Part shown: positions 23,300 through 36,028 of the stretch, piece after piece
Layout: each line of letters opens with the position of its first letter
Numbering within the stretch: position 1 is the first letter of the stretch
Assembly: GCA_028023455.1 (NCBI GenBank)
Contig: JAQFVV010006238.1
Span: 5,154,572-5,218,571 of the forward strand
DNA length: 64,000 nt
Source: Epiperipatus broadwayi
Lineage: Eukaryota > Onychophora > Udeonychophora > Euonychophora > Peripatidae
Reading direction: 5' to 3'
Translations under genes and position numbers: made by a program
The notes under the pieces: model-generated
Database searches by the model: none
Told to the model about the DNA's origin: nothing
Seen by the model: only the letters and a program-made list of their open reading frames with translations

Positions 23300-23575
23300 G
23301 AGGGTATAAAATAGACTAAACATTAAAAACAGAAGATTGATTAAGGAAATTAGAGGTAGAAAGAAAAACTGGATTCGGCATATATTAAGAAGAAAGAATG
23401 GTTTAATGAATGATATTTTGGAGAAAATGTGAATGAAAACAAAAAGAAAAGATGGAAAAGGTTGATCTTGTTGGGTGATATGTTGGGTAATACAAGAGCT
23501 AAGAAGAGATAAAAAAATTGAAGATCTGCACAATAAAAAAAAAACAGACTGGAAAAAGGTGAGCTTGATATGTGA
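23300..23575 (+). pseudogene. Non-LTR retrotransposon, C-terminal remnant
   Basis: A plus-strand frame reads RKKNWIRHILRRKNGLMNDI followed by a KR-rich stretch and, after frame changes, a TDWKKV-like end. This resembles the region after the reverse transcriptase in arthropod-like and mollusc-like LINEs (W-x-GHI-x-RRN ... GK-x-GKR-x-GR). Stops and frame shifts interrupt it. It looks different from the RTE copies elsewhere here, so it may be a second LINE family. Confidence 0.45.
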
Positions 23576-24848
23576 CTACTTTGTGGAAATATCCATAGGA
23601 TAGCAATACTATTGACTGAAAGATTTATATCTGTATCATAAATAACAATAATAAAATGAAGTTAGAAAAAATACTAGTTTTAAAATTAATAAACTCACAC
23701 ATACAAAAAAACTAGCAATAAACCAAACTAGTGATGGTGAATAGCAAAATAGATACTTTCTGACAATAATAAATGGCTAATAGAATTGATTATAAATCTT
23801 CTAAATGAAACAAAATCCAGGATATTTTGAGAGAGTTTCCCAGAAAAAATTTCCAAATCTATTAAGTCGAACCTAAGTCACAGGTACAAAAGATAAAGAT
23901 ACTAAAAATTTCACTATATATTTCATCTTTCAAAAAATGTATATGTGTATTGTTTCTGTATGATGTGTATATTTGTTAAGTATTTTTAAAAATGCATACT
24001 TCACATTCATTATTCAGGCGTATTAAAATAAAAACAGAAGAATATTCTACTTAAATATATTTAAAATTATCTGAAATCCAGATTACACATTTTACATTTA
24101 CAGTTTTTAGGTATTTTTCAATTTCACAATTTTTTAATCATTATTTATACTTAGCTAAGCTTTGCAGTTTTTAGTGTTTATTTCTATCAATTATTAATAG
24201 TATAAGAAAAAAAAAACAATATGTATATATACATATGGATGTAATAAATAAATAATAATTGTACTGTAGAAATTTACTTAATTAAACAGATAATAAATTT
24301 ATATCACAACTATCACCTGCCACTATACAAACTACAGACAATTATCTTTCTCTATAAGATACAAAAAAGAGCAAAAAAGAGAAGTGTAAAAGTTAGAGAA
24401 ATTATAAAAATTACAATACTAAAATATATCCTTCTTATTTAAATATATTTAGTAAGAGAGTAAATAATACATGTTAATATTTATTGTAATGACCATATGA
24501 TGGTAATAATTTATATAATTGAGAATTATTATAGGGAAGTTTGATAAAGTTGAATGGTTGTATTTAAATATTATTATGCTACAGGTATGTTAGGCTTTAT
24601 ATAACAAAATGTCTTCTATACAAACAAATGATTAATTTTTACTTTGATTCATATGACAAGAATTTTTCATAATTTATCATTAGGTTGAAGATGATTACAC
24701 CATATAAAGAACATACCGACAATCTCTAAAAGAAGTACAGGCTATATTTTTTAATCCCTATCAATTTACAACCATTCATTTGAGAGTTAGTGTAATCAGG
24801 AAATAAATAAATCCTTTAAGCATCGTTACAATACACAAGACTACTTAG
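23576..24848. other. A+T-rich sequence, nothing recognised
   Basis: No supported coding region or repeat; short tracts only. Confidence 0.5.
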
Positions 24849-26810
24849 AGCAGGGATCAGCAACTTTTTGAAGAAGTCCAGATTGCTATGCAATATCTTG
24901 AAGAAGGACCATGATATTAAATGTATTACAAATAAATCATCTCGACTTTAGACTGCTCTGTCCAAAAAGCTGTCTTTATCTGAACATTTAAAGAAAGCAA
25001 GGAAATTAACACAATTTTGTTAAACAGTTTACCGCAAACCTAATAAAAAAATTGGAAAACTCCTTAAATAAAATATAATTAGAAATGGAAAATTAATTAA
25101 TATGATACTTGTTTCTGCTAATTATTTGATAACTTCTCCAGATCAGAAGAAATGTTTGTTGATGCCAGATGCAAAATACCATTTAGGTAGCCTTCACACA
25201 ACCTTATTCTTAAACGACTTTTAGAATATTTTATTTTTGAAAAAAGTTATTCACAAGTATATGTACTTGCAAATAATGATATCATCATTTTGGCATTATT
25301 CAAAATGTTTTTATATTTTCCATTTGGCATTAAATATTTCTTGTCGAAGTTAGCAGTAGACTCAAAATTTTGATTTCAAAATTCCAATTGGTGTCTTGCA
25401 TTGGTGGTCGTGAGGTCAGCGCAACTGCCTTGCACTTGCAGGCAGTTTCCCGGGTTGCGGGTTCGCATCCCAGCCGATGCTATTCCAATTGGTATTTTTT
25501 GCTTATTCCACATCAACTTCATAAGAAGAACAAAATAATATAAATTGATTTCTATATTGCCAGAAGTCCACAAAACAGAAGGAAAATTCGTTTCTCAAAT
25601 CCTGAATAGAGCTACAAAATGTCTGGTATTATATCTTTTTTATGATTTTGGATATTTGGAAAGTGAGAAATGTTGCCTGTCTGAAGTTGTAAATCACACA
25701 GTCAGAGTTTTTTTTTTCAAAAGCAGTAATTTGATCAAACATTTAAAATATTTGCGTGGTCTTTCTTTGAAGCTCAAGATTCAAATTGTTTATGTGGGTC
25801 ATGATGTCTACCATAAATGCTAATTTGACAATCCACTGTGGATTCTGAAAACAAGAATTATCCTGATCTTTGCTCTCTAAAAACATAGAAATCTCTTCTC
25901 TCAATGGATATACTCATTCCAGCATTTTGTTAAGCCATTGAGCATTTGAAAAATATGTAAGATTTCTATATTCTGCTTCAATTTGTTTTAGAAATTATTG
26001 AGACCAACAGGATTTAATCCTCTTATGACTTTGCACATAATGTATCCTGATGAATATTGCAATGAAGTTTGATTAGTTTGTGTTCAATACCAATGTGTTC
26101 TTGAAGCAATGAAAAAAACCTCTTTTCTCTCCAATCATCACTGGTACTCCATCTATGGTTACTCCAATAAGTTTAAATAAATCAAGATTTATTTCAGAAA
26201 TAGATTTTGTAATGCTTTCCAAAATATCTTCTCCAGTGTTAGTGATTTTCATAGGATTCAATTGTACAAATTCTTCCACAATATCAAATGTCAGTGTTGC
26301 ACCCCTCACAAACACTGCAAAATTGATAAGTATCTGTCATATCTGTGGTTTCATCAATAGCAATAGAATAATATTCCAGATTTGTTAAAAAGCCCTAGCC
26401 TCTGACATTACCTGTCAGTTCTTCAATTTGTCATGTTACAGTTCTTGCCAATAAGCTTACTGCAGAAAAAAAATTTTTTTCTGGATAAACATAAACTATC
26501 TTCAACATACATTCTTGGAAGAATTTTCCATCAGCAAAAGGTTTCATCTTTTCTATTAGTTTTGACATCTTATAGCTAGCATGTCTTAAACTTTTCTTGT
26601 AACAAAAGATGACTGACTTGTTAAATTATTTCTCAGCCATGCAATTTCATCTTCTCATGTTTTACTAGTAAAATTGTTGTAATGATTATGAGTAAGTTTT
26701 ATAGTGTCATTTAAGAATTTGAAACTTTTTTCATGGCAATGGTATTTTGATAAATCAAACAAATACATTTTCCAAAGAGTTCAAAGAAAAAATAGCTGTG
26801 TCCAAATATC
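24849..26810 (-). pseudogene. hAT-family transposase fossil (ZBED5/GTF2IRD2-like)
   Basis: The minus strand, read in several frames with stops, follows the order of a hAT transposase. About 26720-26530 gives KMKPFADGKFFQECMLKIVY-like sequence. About 26400-26330 gives YYSIAIDETTDMTDT. Then 26315-26073 gives GATLTFDIVEEFVQLNPMKI followed by VTIDGVPVMIGEK, containing a catalytic-type D. The C-terminal dimerisation part at about 25290-25130 gives KMMISLFASTYTCE, stop, LFSKIKYSKSRLR and then LHLASTNISSDLEKLSNN. The 24849 end starts CAGGGATCAGCAACTTTTTG, like a hAT terminal inverted repeat. The opposite end was not found. It is inactive and contains a nested SINE. Confidence 0.85.
25393..25481 (+). 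mobile_element. tRNA-Gly-derived SINE copy S2, nested in the hAT fossil
   Basis: It is tRNA-like, with acceptor GCATTGG pairing with CCGATGC and a clear box B GCGGGTTCGCATCCC. A perfect 12 bp target duplication ATTCCAATTGGT flanks it (25381-25392 and 25482-25493). Unlike S1 and S3 it has almost no tail after the tRNA part. It lies between the catalytic and dimerisation parts of the transposase, so it inserted after the hAT copy. Confidence 0.88.
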
Positions 26811-27400
26811 TTAAAAAGAATAAATTACTACTGCTTTTATATTCACCCTTTTTATATTAGGGTGTCAAAAACACATTAATTAAAAACTTTTTTCTTATCT
26901 CTCTAATACTTTTGAAAGCAAGTTTGACATTTTTATCAAAGTATGATATATTAAAGATTTTTTAGAAATTAGCTAGAGAAATCTATACAAGCATTAATTA
27001 ATAGATTTCAAAATAGGTGTTAGAAATTGTTACAATTATTAGTTTAACATGCTCGTTTTTAATTTCAAAACCAGAATTAAATAAAAATATTTATCAACTC
27101 TTTTTTGAATGTTTATTTATAAGAATTTTTTTTTTTAAATCCAAAATTATTTAATCTTTTACTAGGATTATTTTATTCCAGGAAGTGTAGAAAAATATCT
27201 ACAAAATTTTTGTCTGTGTTTATTTCTACTTTTTCTTTCAACTTTATATATATTTTTGCACACACACATTATATTATTGTGTGCTATGTAATATATATAT
27301 GTATATATATTTAAATACATATATAGTTTTATATTAAATTTAATGTAATTATAAGAAACTTGAATTCAGATTTTTAACCCCCCACAGCTATCCAATCCAA
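26811..27400. other. A+T-rich sequence, nothing recognised
   Basis: It may include the missing end of the hAT copy, but no matching terminal repeat was seen. Confidence 0.45.
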
Positions 27401-27490
27401 TCTTTTTCACATGTATGTGTTCATATATATCAGTTGTATAAGATCAATTCAATAGTTGTGGAGGATTTGAAAGTCTGAGTTCAAATCCCT
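27401..27490 (+). repeat. Retrozyme family B fragment
   Basis: Segments ACATGTATGTG, ATCAGTTGTATAAGAT and CTGAGTTCAAATCCCTT match the minus-strand reading of the 477 bp B units. There is no ribozyme core in this piece. Confidence 0.6.
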
Positions 27491-27604
27491 TATATATTAT
27501 ATAAATTTAATACAAATAAAATGTCCATTAGTTAAAAACCTATTGTAATAGTAATAAAAATAATAAATACAACAGTAATTAACTATTTTATACAGTCTTT
27601 CAAT

Positions 27605-27645
27605 CCACAGAAGTACTTTCAGTTAATTCCTTAACGTGCCTTAAC
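27605..27645 (-). ncRNA. PLE 3' hairpin followed by GAAA
   Basis: On the minus strand GTTAA/TTAAC with loop GGAA is followed by T and GAAAGTACTTCT (27620-27609). The PLE fragment at 3.5 kb has the same GAAAGTACTTCT after a hairpin. A CTGANGA box is not present. Confidence 0.5.
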
Positions 27646-27681
27646 TGCTATTAAATTCAATAAACAAAATGAAAGGAAATA

Positions 27682-28700
27682 TCAATTCAAATCCCATGAA
27701 TCCTGAATTTTAATGTTAGCAGCTTGTTTATTAATTGTATTCATTTTATTTCTATTTATTAAAATTGCCTCTTTAATTTTTCTTTCATTATGGTTTCTCT
27801 CTTCATGAAGAATCTTTATACTTTCAATATCAAACATAAATTTGTATATACATGTCCTTTCATGATCCAAAAAAATTGAAGCAGTCATTAAATCATTATT
27901 ATTTGTATTTTTCACAGGCTTGTATGACAATTCATCCTTTTTTAATCTTTTTTTAATACTGCACTTCGATCCACCTATATATAATAACATACATCCACAA
28001 AACATTTTATACACAACATTACTTTTCTGCTTGACAGGTATGATATTTTTAGAATTATTGACTAATTTATTATTTGTAACACAAAATAAAACATTAAACA
28101 TAATTTTATATATATCCTTAAAAAATTTCACTTGAGCATTTGAAATATATGGAATAGATATCCGTTCTTTACTATTAAGATTCAATTTCATTAAATCATT
28201 ATAACTCTTTTTAAATTGACATAAAGTATTGTTAATCTGTTCAATCTTATAACCAATGTCAAACAATTCCTTGACCAATATCTCAATATTTTTTTTAATA
28301 ATTTTTCATTATGAAATACAAAGACTCAAGGCTTGCCATCTTATGCATAATTGGTACTTTTAATTTATAATTTATATATCTTCTTTTTTTGCAATGATTT
28401 GATTATTCATTTATAACTTAACATAGTATTTTCTTTTATAATAATTAAATCCAAATACTAAATATTTTGTTCTGTTTCTTTTCAATAGTCCATTTCAAAC
28501 CATCTACATACCTTTTGTAAATTTAATATCTTTAAATAAATACATATTTAAAATACTACTCTCATATGAAGACAAAACAAAATTGCAAACTTGTGCAACA
28601 ACAGGCAGACCCATAAGCCAACCATTAGATATTTTATAATATCCACCTTCGAAAGAAGCAACAATGTTATCAAAAAATTTTTTAAAGAATCAATAATAAA
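27682..28700 (-). pseudogene. Penelope-like element remnant, second lineage
   Basis: The open frame 28278-27682 (198 codons) carries the connector and GIY-YIG endonuclease: NVVYKMFCGCMLLYIGGSK, then KKRLKK, FLDHE and HNERKIKEAILINRN. Upstream at about 28690-28500 the end of the reverse transcriptase survives as FFDNIVASFEGGYYKISNGW then MGLPV, after which the frame breaks, and the YVDD region is not recognisable. It differs clearly from the PLE at 4-5 kb and resembles the fragment at 3.5 kb in its C-terminus and 3' sequence. It is inactive. Confidence 0.85.
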
Positions 28701-28814
28701 TTTTATTACAATTATATAACTTTATTTTTTTATACATACACACACCTATATATCTTCTATTACTTTCATAACTTTTTCATTCACATATATTACATAAAAT
28801 ATTTAAATTGATTG

Positions 28815-29155
28815 TTTTTTTTATAAATGTGTAAGATCTGAGACTTGGGCACTTAACAGAAAAGCCATACATAGACTTCAGATGACTCAATGAAGTTTGG
28901 AGAGATGTATATTAGGAATAACAAAAAGACATTGAAAACGAAATACATGGGTGAGAAAACAAACAGATGTTATTTGATATTGTTGAAAAAATTAAGAGAC
29001 TGAAGAGGAGTTGGTCTGAACACATTGTTAAAAGTGATGATAATAAATGGACATTTGAAATCTTAAAGTGAATTTCAAAAGATTGTAAAAGATTTAGAAA
29101 TAGACCACTTATGAGATGGATAAACTAAGAGTGCAATGATGGAAAATAATGACGA
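28815..29155 (+). pseudogene. RTE-type LINE fragment, C-terminal end
   Basis: Plus-strand pieces read RSETWALNRKAIHRLQMTQ, then ERCILGITK-like, then TWVRKQTDV. These match the region after the reverse transcriptase in the RTE copies at 33.1 and 59.8 kb. There are many stops and frame shifts. Confidence 0.75.
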
Positions 29156-30699
29156 TAATATCATACATATATTGATTATACTTTTTAAATTGGGGGAAAA
29201 AGTAATTTAAAGCTCTTTTAAATTTTAGAACTAAATTAATACATGTATGTCATGTGGTAGTGAGACCAACTTATAACATTTCATTACTGTTAAGGTTATC
29301 TATGATTTTTGCTACATTTTGCCACCTAATGACTGAGCTAAAATTTGTGGAACCGGATACATTTTTTTTTTAAAAAAGCTCTTTTTAATATTTTGAATAC
29401 ATATAAAAGAAAAAGCTTTTATACTTTTGCTTTTTAATAGCTATGCAAGTGTACTTTTTAAAAATTCAAATTTAAAACTACATCTCGAAACTTATTTGAG
29501 CATCTAAAATCTAAAAACTACATTTTATTCTAATGAAACTTCTTACGTCTTTAAGATGCATATTTATCCGGTAGGTATACGGACGTCTCTATCGTTTAAA
29601 ATTATGCATTACAGCAATACAATTATGCAATCAAGAATATTTTTGAATACAGAAATAGCCTTTTTTTTTTTTTCCGATTAACAAATTGTCAAAATTTAGC
29701 AATAGTTATTTTACACTCTCAGGTTTCATTTCTTTTCTGAATATAAATTACTGCCTGTGAGAATTAAAACAGACGAGATTATTTTTAGTTCTGGAGATTG
29801 ATTTTAATCACTGATTAACGGCAAAGCAAATAAACTCATCATTTCAAAAGCAAAACTTTGGTTTAATAACTATCCTTGAATGTTTAATAATTGCAAAACT
29901 TTCCGTTCACTTTTTAAATTATTGTTGCTATATATATTGTAACATCACGGTTGTGGGTTGCATATACAAACTAATGAATATAAATGCTAAGAGGAAGTTA
30001 TAACTAAGATTAGCTAGTTTTAATATTTTAAAAAAAAAGAAGTAATATTTTTGAAAAATTCAATTGCAAAGGAAAATATAATGGGATACTAAATTTATAA
30101 AACTTAAATTGAAAGAACGGCTTGTTTGTTTCCTTTTGAAAATAGAAAGATAGTGATATAAAATTTTGATTTAATCAAGGTTAAACTAAGGATTAGAAAA
30201 ATAAACCAAAATAGATTTTAGTTTGTTCTTTTAATCAAAATAAAGATATCTTATCTAGGCTGCAGAAAGGAGTTTGCTGTTAACTGAAAGGAGACGCTTT
30301 GATTCCTCTTGGAGGCCTTACAGGACCGAGCAGGACAAATACCTAATGTCCACTCCATACGTTCTTGTGGTTGCAGCTGTTATTACTGTAATCATTCATA
30401 TAGTATAAGAACATGGATGGACTGCTCACAAATACGCACTAGCCAGTTGGTGAGTTTATTGGCTTTTTATCTTTGAGTTCAAGAAACACCATGGTCTTTC
30501 TTCTCAGTTGCCTGATAGCTCCTAATTGAAATATCAGTTGAGTTATATTGTGTGTGTGAATGAAAACAAATTTTTTTAAATAAATATTTACAAGCATGTT
30601 AGACAAAAATAAATCATGGCCCTTTTTCTCAGGAGGCTGTAAAGTCACCAGCCAAGGCAGCAGTTGATGACCAAAGGCAGAGAATGCTAAGAATCCCCT
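29156..30699. other. Non-coding sequence, nothing recognised
   Basis: 30270-30420 is less A+T-rich but contains no convincing frame. No repeat boundary was identified apart from the start of the LINE at about 30.7 kb. Confidence 0.45.
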
Positions 30700-33480
30700 A
30701 ATTGTGGACCCAGGCTACCATTTGATGATAATGATTTATTTAGGTATTTACAACTTTAGATCACTTTCAAGTGAAGGAAGATTGCAAGAATTGGAAGAAC
30801 TATCTCTTATTAAATGGGTCATTATTGGACTTTGTGAAGTTAGAAGAAAAGATGAGGAGACAATTGATTTAAAAAGTGGTCATGTACTCTACTACAAAGG
30901 GACAAATATTGGAAATACAAATGGAATAGGATTCATTATATAAAAAAGGAAGAACAACATTGTGGATATTGATGGCGTATCAGACAGAGTGGCAAGATTA
31001 ATTATTCAACTTAATAGCAGATACCAAATGCAGATAATTCAGATACCAAATGCAGATAATTCAGGTTTATGCCCCAACAAGTTCTTATAGTGATGAAGTA
31101 ATGGAGGATTTTTACATGGATGTACAAAAGGCTTTTGATCAGAGTAAACAACATTTTAAAATTGTTATGGGAGACTTTAATGCTAGAATTGGTAAACAGT
31201 TGAAAAATGAAAGTGGTGTAGGTAAATTTGGTTATGGTAATAGAAATGAGAGAGGACATAGACTTGTAGACTTTGCAGAAAAAGAAAACTTTATATTAAG
31301 AATTCTTTTTTTGAAAAAAAAAAAGTTAAATGTTAATGGACATGGAAACATCCAAATGAAGATACAGTACAGCAGAATTGGATTATATTTTGATTAATAA
31401 AAAGTACGTATTTGAAGATTGTAATGTTCTTAATAAATTTGTCACAGGAAGTGATATTGATTAGTGAGATGTAAGATACATGTTAATGCAAAACTAGAGA
31501 AATAAAAATTATTAACAAAAACAATATTCACAGTTGATATTCCTAATGTTTGTTGACATTCTAATGAATTTAAAATTGCAAATCATTTTGAAATATTGGC
31601 AGATTTGAACATAATTCAGATATGAATGAAATCAATAGGAAAATAACCAATAAGTACAACAAAGATAGCTGATAGAAAAAAGCAGCAATTGACCAATAAA
31701 ATTTATACTGAGATGAGAGAGTTTATGAAAAAAGGAAGGAATATAAAGATATATAAAAATTATGCATTAAGAAGGATTGAAAATCTTGGAATTTTATAAA
31801 ATGATATGAAAAAGAGTTGATAATGATATAAGAAAATATAATTGTGAACTAGCAAGGAAATCTATAGATGAGAATAAAAGTCTCAAGAGTGTAAAACAAC
31901 ATTTTGGTATTGGTATAAAGCTTATATCTGCAATAAGAAAAAAAATGATGGAACTATTACTAAGAAAGGAGAAGAGTTCTATCAAGATTTATATAATAAT
32001 AAAGAACAAGTATCTCCTATAACTATTATATCTTCTGAATTTTCCAGGATTTTAAATGAAGAAGTGAGACATGCAATTAAATTTATATAGAAGAGGAAAG
32101 TTTCAAGTAATGATGAAATTATAATTGATATATTAAAAGCAGCAGGTGAAGAAATACATTTTTTTTTGGCAAAGATATATACCAAATACCTAAATGATAA
32201 AGATGTACCAGATGATTGGAAGAATGCAATATTAATATTAATTTTTTAAAAAGGTGATCTTGAAAATATTAGAAATTACAGATCTATCAGTATTTTTTCA
32301 TTTTTGTATAAAATTTTACCAAGATAATTAAAAATTGTCTACAGAGAACATTGGATTTCAACCAATCAAAAGAGCAAAGTGGATTTAAAAGTGGTTTTAG
32401 TACAGTGGATCATATACAAGTAGTGAGAGAAGTTATAGAAAATACAAATAAGTATAAGTTGCCATTATGCTTTGGATTTGTAGATTATGAAAAGGCATTT
32501 GATTGTATATGCATTTCTTCAGTGATTAATACATTGTGTCAACAAGATATAAAGCCAAGATATTATCATATTCTGAAGAATATTTATAAAAAGCAACAGC
32601 CACAGTTATATTACATAATGATACTAAAAAGATTAACATTGACAACAGTGTATAATAGAGTGACTCCATATCTCTAAAATATTTTACACCAGGTTTGCAA
32701 GTAGTATTTTGTGGATTAAAATGGGAAGCTAAAGGAATAAAAATAAATGGAGATTATTTAAGTCATTTAGATTTTGCAGATGCTGTACTTGTTTTTGTAA
32801 ATAATGCTTCAGAGCTTCAGCAAATGTTGCAAGAGTTATCAGATGAAAGTAAGAAAGTAGGACTAAAGGTAAAGTTCAAAAGTACAAAGTAATATTCAAT
32901 GGAATTTGCTCATAAGATAAAAAAAAGATTGATAATGATGAGTTAGAAGAAGTTAACAATTACAAATACCTTGGTCATATTATTACTACAGTTGGCAACA
33001 TAATGGTTGAAGTGCTTTTGGTAGAAATGACTTAATATTAACAGGAAATATGCCACATGTTTGAAAAGGAAGGTTTATATGAAATGTCTTTTAGCAATTC
33101 TTACTTCAGGATCTGATACTTGGACACTTAACAGAAGAGCAATATAGAGATTTTAGATCACTCAAAGAAATATGGAGAGAAACATGTTAGAAGTAACAAG
33201 AAGAGATCAAGAATGCAAAGCATAGGTAACAGATCAAACAGGTGTTACTGATATTATCAAAACAATTAAGAGACTGAAGTAGAACTGAGCTGGACATATT
33301 GCTAGAAGAGTTAAAAGAGATGATGATAGAGGGACAGTTAAAATCTTAAACTGGATTCCAAGAGATTTAAAAGATCCAGAAAGAAATTACATGTGAGATG
33401 GTTGGATGAAATAAGTTTTTGAAAGTGATGTGGAGAAGAGAGGCTAGAGATGTATTGGGTTTGGATAAGTCTTTATGGTA
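30700..33480 (+). pseudogene. RTE-type LINE, nearly full length but heavily broken
   Basis: RTE elements encode an AP endonuclease followed by a reverse transcriptase. The endonuclease is at 30704-31397: YNFRSLSSEGRLQELEEL, then IIGLCEVRRKDEE with the catalytic-type E, LYYKG, QVYAPTSSYSDE and MGDFNARIG, with a short duplication near 31020-31060. 31400-32340 is degraded. RT pieces are 32351-32677 (SGFKSGFSTVDHIQVVREV, FVDYEKAFDCI) and 32695-32892 (HLDFADAVLVF, where the expected ADD is ADA). The C-terminal part continues to about 33480 (GSDTWTLNRRAI-like). At least five frame breaks make it inactive. The region encodes no other protein. Confidence 0.88.
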
Positions 33481-33761
33481 AACCTTTTTTGGTATAATTT
33501 GAAAATAAAAAATTAATTATTTTCAAAAATATTAAATGTTAATGAATAAAAAAACAAAGACAGATTCCTCTACAGACAATGAAAAAATTGTTATATAATG
33601 TTTTGATTTTCTCTTTTATTCGTATAAAGATTGCTATTGAAATGGTTACTCAATTGTAAAAAAACATTTCATTTGACAATAACTATTTTCTAAAACTTGC
33701 CAGTTTGTATAATTTCAAAATTAGCAGACATGAAGATGATTTTGAATCAATTCTAATCACA
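33481..33761. other. A+T-rich sequence, nothing recognised
   Basis: Short spacer after the LINE with no supported feature. Confidence 0.4.
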
Positions 33762-33990
33762 TTTATTTACATGTGAGATGGTTGGATGAAATAAGGAAGT
33801 TTTTGGGAGTAAAAATCTGATGATATTGATGACTGAAGAGTTGGAATGTGGAGAAGATTAAAGTCTATCCATTAAAGTTTGAAGATTTGCTATCTTATTA
33901 TAAACAGAGCACTGATTATATGTATGTGTGGTAAATGGATGATCTGGATCAAATGATGAGAGTTGGTTCAGCACAATATATATATATATA
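33762..33990 (+). repeat. RTE tail duplicate fused to an inverted retrozyme B fragment
   Basis: ACATGTGAGATGGTTGGATG repeats the LINE end at about 33386. It is followed at 33841-33985 by family B sequence (CCATTAAAGT, AAGATTTGCTA, CACTGATTATATG), which ends in a decayed hammerhead half (AATGATGAG at 33952-33960, where CTGATGA is expected). Confidence 0.6.
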
Positions 33991-35343
33991 TGGTTCAGCA
34001 CAATATATATATATATATATTGAAAACCATTTATTTTTTCAAATTATGTAATCATATATATAAGTTGTATAAGATGGAGTGAAACTCTGAGTTCAAATCC
34101 CTTCTAATTACAATAAATAAATAAATTACTTTGCAAAATTAAAGAAAAGAAACATTCCTAAAATACTTAATAATTAATAAGCCTGTTTCGAGTGAGTCAC
34201 CTGTTTTTTTATCTGAACAGAATATGAGTTTGAAATAAAAAGTGAAAAATTAATTCTAGAAATCCAATCGGACTTTAACTGGAAATTTTGGATTAATGAT
34301 ATTTTACATGTTTTAATAATTAACCATAAAGTTATTTAGAGATAGCAATAATCTGTTATTGCATTCTATTAAATTTAGGCTTGTAAATTGAATTGATATA
34401 AAAATCTAAAGAAAAATAAATTAGAAAACAGCAACATTGGACATTGAAACATGTGATGATGTGAGTCAAATGATGAGGCATAATTTCTGTTGAAATGCAT
34501 CTTGAAATTATTTACATTTTTTAAAAAAAAAAATAGCATTAATGTTTATGATATTTTAAAAAAAATAACCAATGAAGAATCACTGATAAGTAGAAGCCAT
34601 ACCATAGAAAATATTCCCTAAACTTTAAAAATGGCATCTATTTTAGCAAAATGAGTTTTATACTATTTAATTATTAATCATATTTACAGTTAATTGGTAA
34701 TGATGGACAAACCATAAAATTATCACATTTTGCTGTAATAGTTCCTAGATATAAATTTGAAATTGTACACACAGGTTAGACCAACAAAAATATTGTGGTT
34801 GTTCTATCCAATCTTCTGACAGCACCATTTTTGAATAAATTCATGTGTCCATGATATAATTTAATAAGTCCTACAGCATCTGGATTAGGAGTTACAACAC
34901 AAAATGTGACATCTTGTTAACTACCTTCATAGATGATTTAGAATGTTTTCTCTATGATCACATAATCTTGTATACTATTTGAAATCACTTTTACATTTGA
35001 TGACTTTATTGCAACATTTCAGTAGTGGTTTTGCCCAATTTAAAACAAAATTTAATGTTAATGCATTGCTTTATTGTGGATTAAGGTATAAAACACACTG
35101 TCACATTTCATGTCATAACTCATGATCCAAGCATATTTGTCTTCATAAAATTTTCATAGTGAATAGCTAAACTATATTACTATATAATACTTATATCAAT
35201 TCAGAGATGGATGGTGATTTAGGCAGCATGAGAAAATAACTTCACCATCTTATAAATTATTACAACTTGATTTAAAATGTTGAAATTTTGGATTCATTTC
35301 TTGGACATTTATTCATTTTATATAAAACATTAATGATTATAAG
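33991..35343. other. Non-coding sequence with a short retrozyme B scrap
   Basis: 34060-34105 contains ATAAGTTGTATAAGATGG and CTGAGTTCAAATCCC, a family B scrap. The rest shows no supported feature. Confidence 0.45.
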
Positions 35344-35488
35344 TAAATATTTGAAAACCAGGTACTCTTCACAAACCTGGGAGCTTAATTGCAAGTATAG
35401 AGGATTTGAAAGATTTTTAAGCACCCTTCAACCATCCACACTATTTCATACAACTGATACCCATGATACACACATGTAGAAAAGATTT

Positions 35489-35547
35489 ATAATCACCAAT
35501 ATACATCTTTCATGCTAAACCAGCATTCATCAGTTGGTCCAGATTAT
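35489..35547 (-). ncRNA. Hammerhead ribozyme motif B1
   Basis: Minus strand: outer stem I ATAATC/GATTAT and inner ACCAA/TTGGT, core CTGATGA (35533-35527), perfect stem II ATGC/GCAT, GAA at 35511-35509, cleavage A at 35500. Stem III has one mismatch. Confidence 0.82.
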
Positions 35548-35969
35548 CATCTCTCACACATATAATTATATAATCAATGCTCAGTTTATATTAAGATAGA
35601 AAATCTTCATACCTTAATGGGAAGGCTTCAGTCCACTGCAACTTCCAACTTTTCAGCCATCTATATCATTGAAAATCTGATGATGAAAACTCAAATCCCA
35701 TGCTGATGCTAATATTATTGCCATGCCCATGTTTACCTGAAGTCACTCTGACCCCTCATGTATAGGACAGTATCCATTAAATAGATATAAGAGGGATGGA
35801 CAAGATACAAGCTTGATATGTAAATATTTGAAAACCAGGCACACTTCACAAACCTGGGAGCTTAATTGTAAGTATAGAGGATTTGAACTCAGATTTTAAA
35901 GCACCCTTCAACTATCCACACTATCTCATACAACTGATACACATGACCACACACATTAAGAAAAGATTT

Positions 35970-36028
35970 ATAATCACCAATATACATATTTCATGCCAAA
36001 CCAGCACTCATCAGTTGGTCCAGATTAT
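35970..36028 (-). ncRNA. Hammerhead ribozyme motif B2
   Basis: Minus strand: both stem I helices intact, CTGATGA (36014-36008), stem II GTGC/GCAT with a G-T closing pair, GAA at 35992-35990, stem III ATA/TAT with two-base loop, cleavage A at 35981. Confidence 0.85.
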
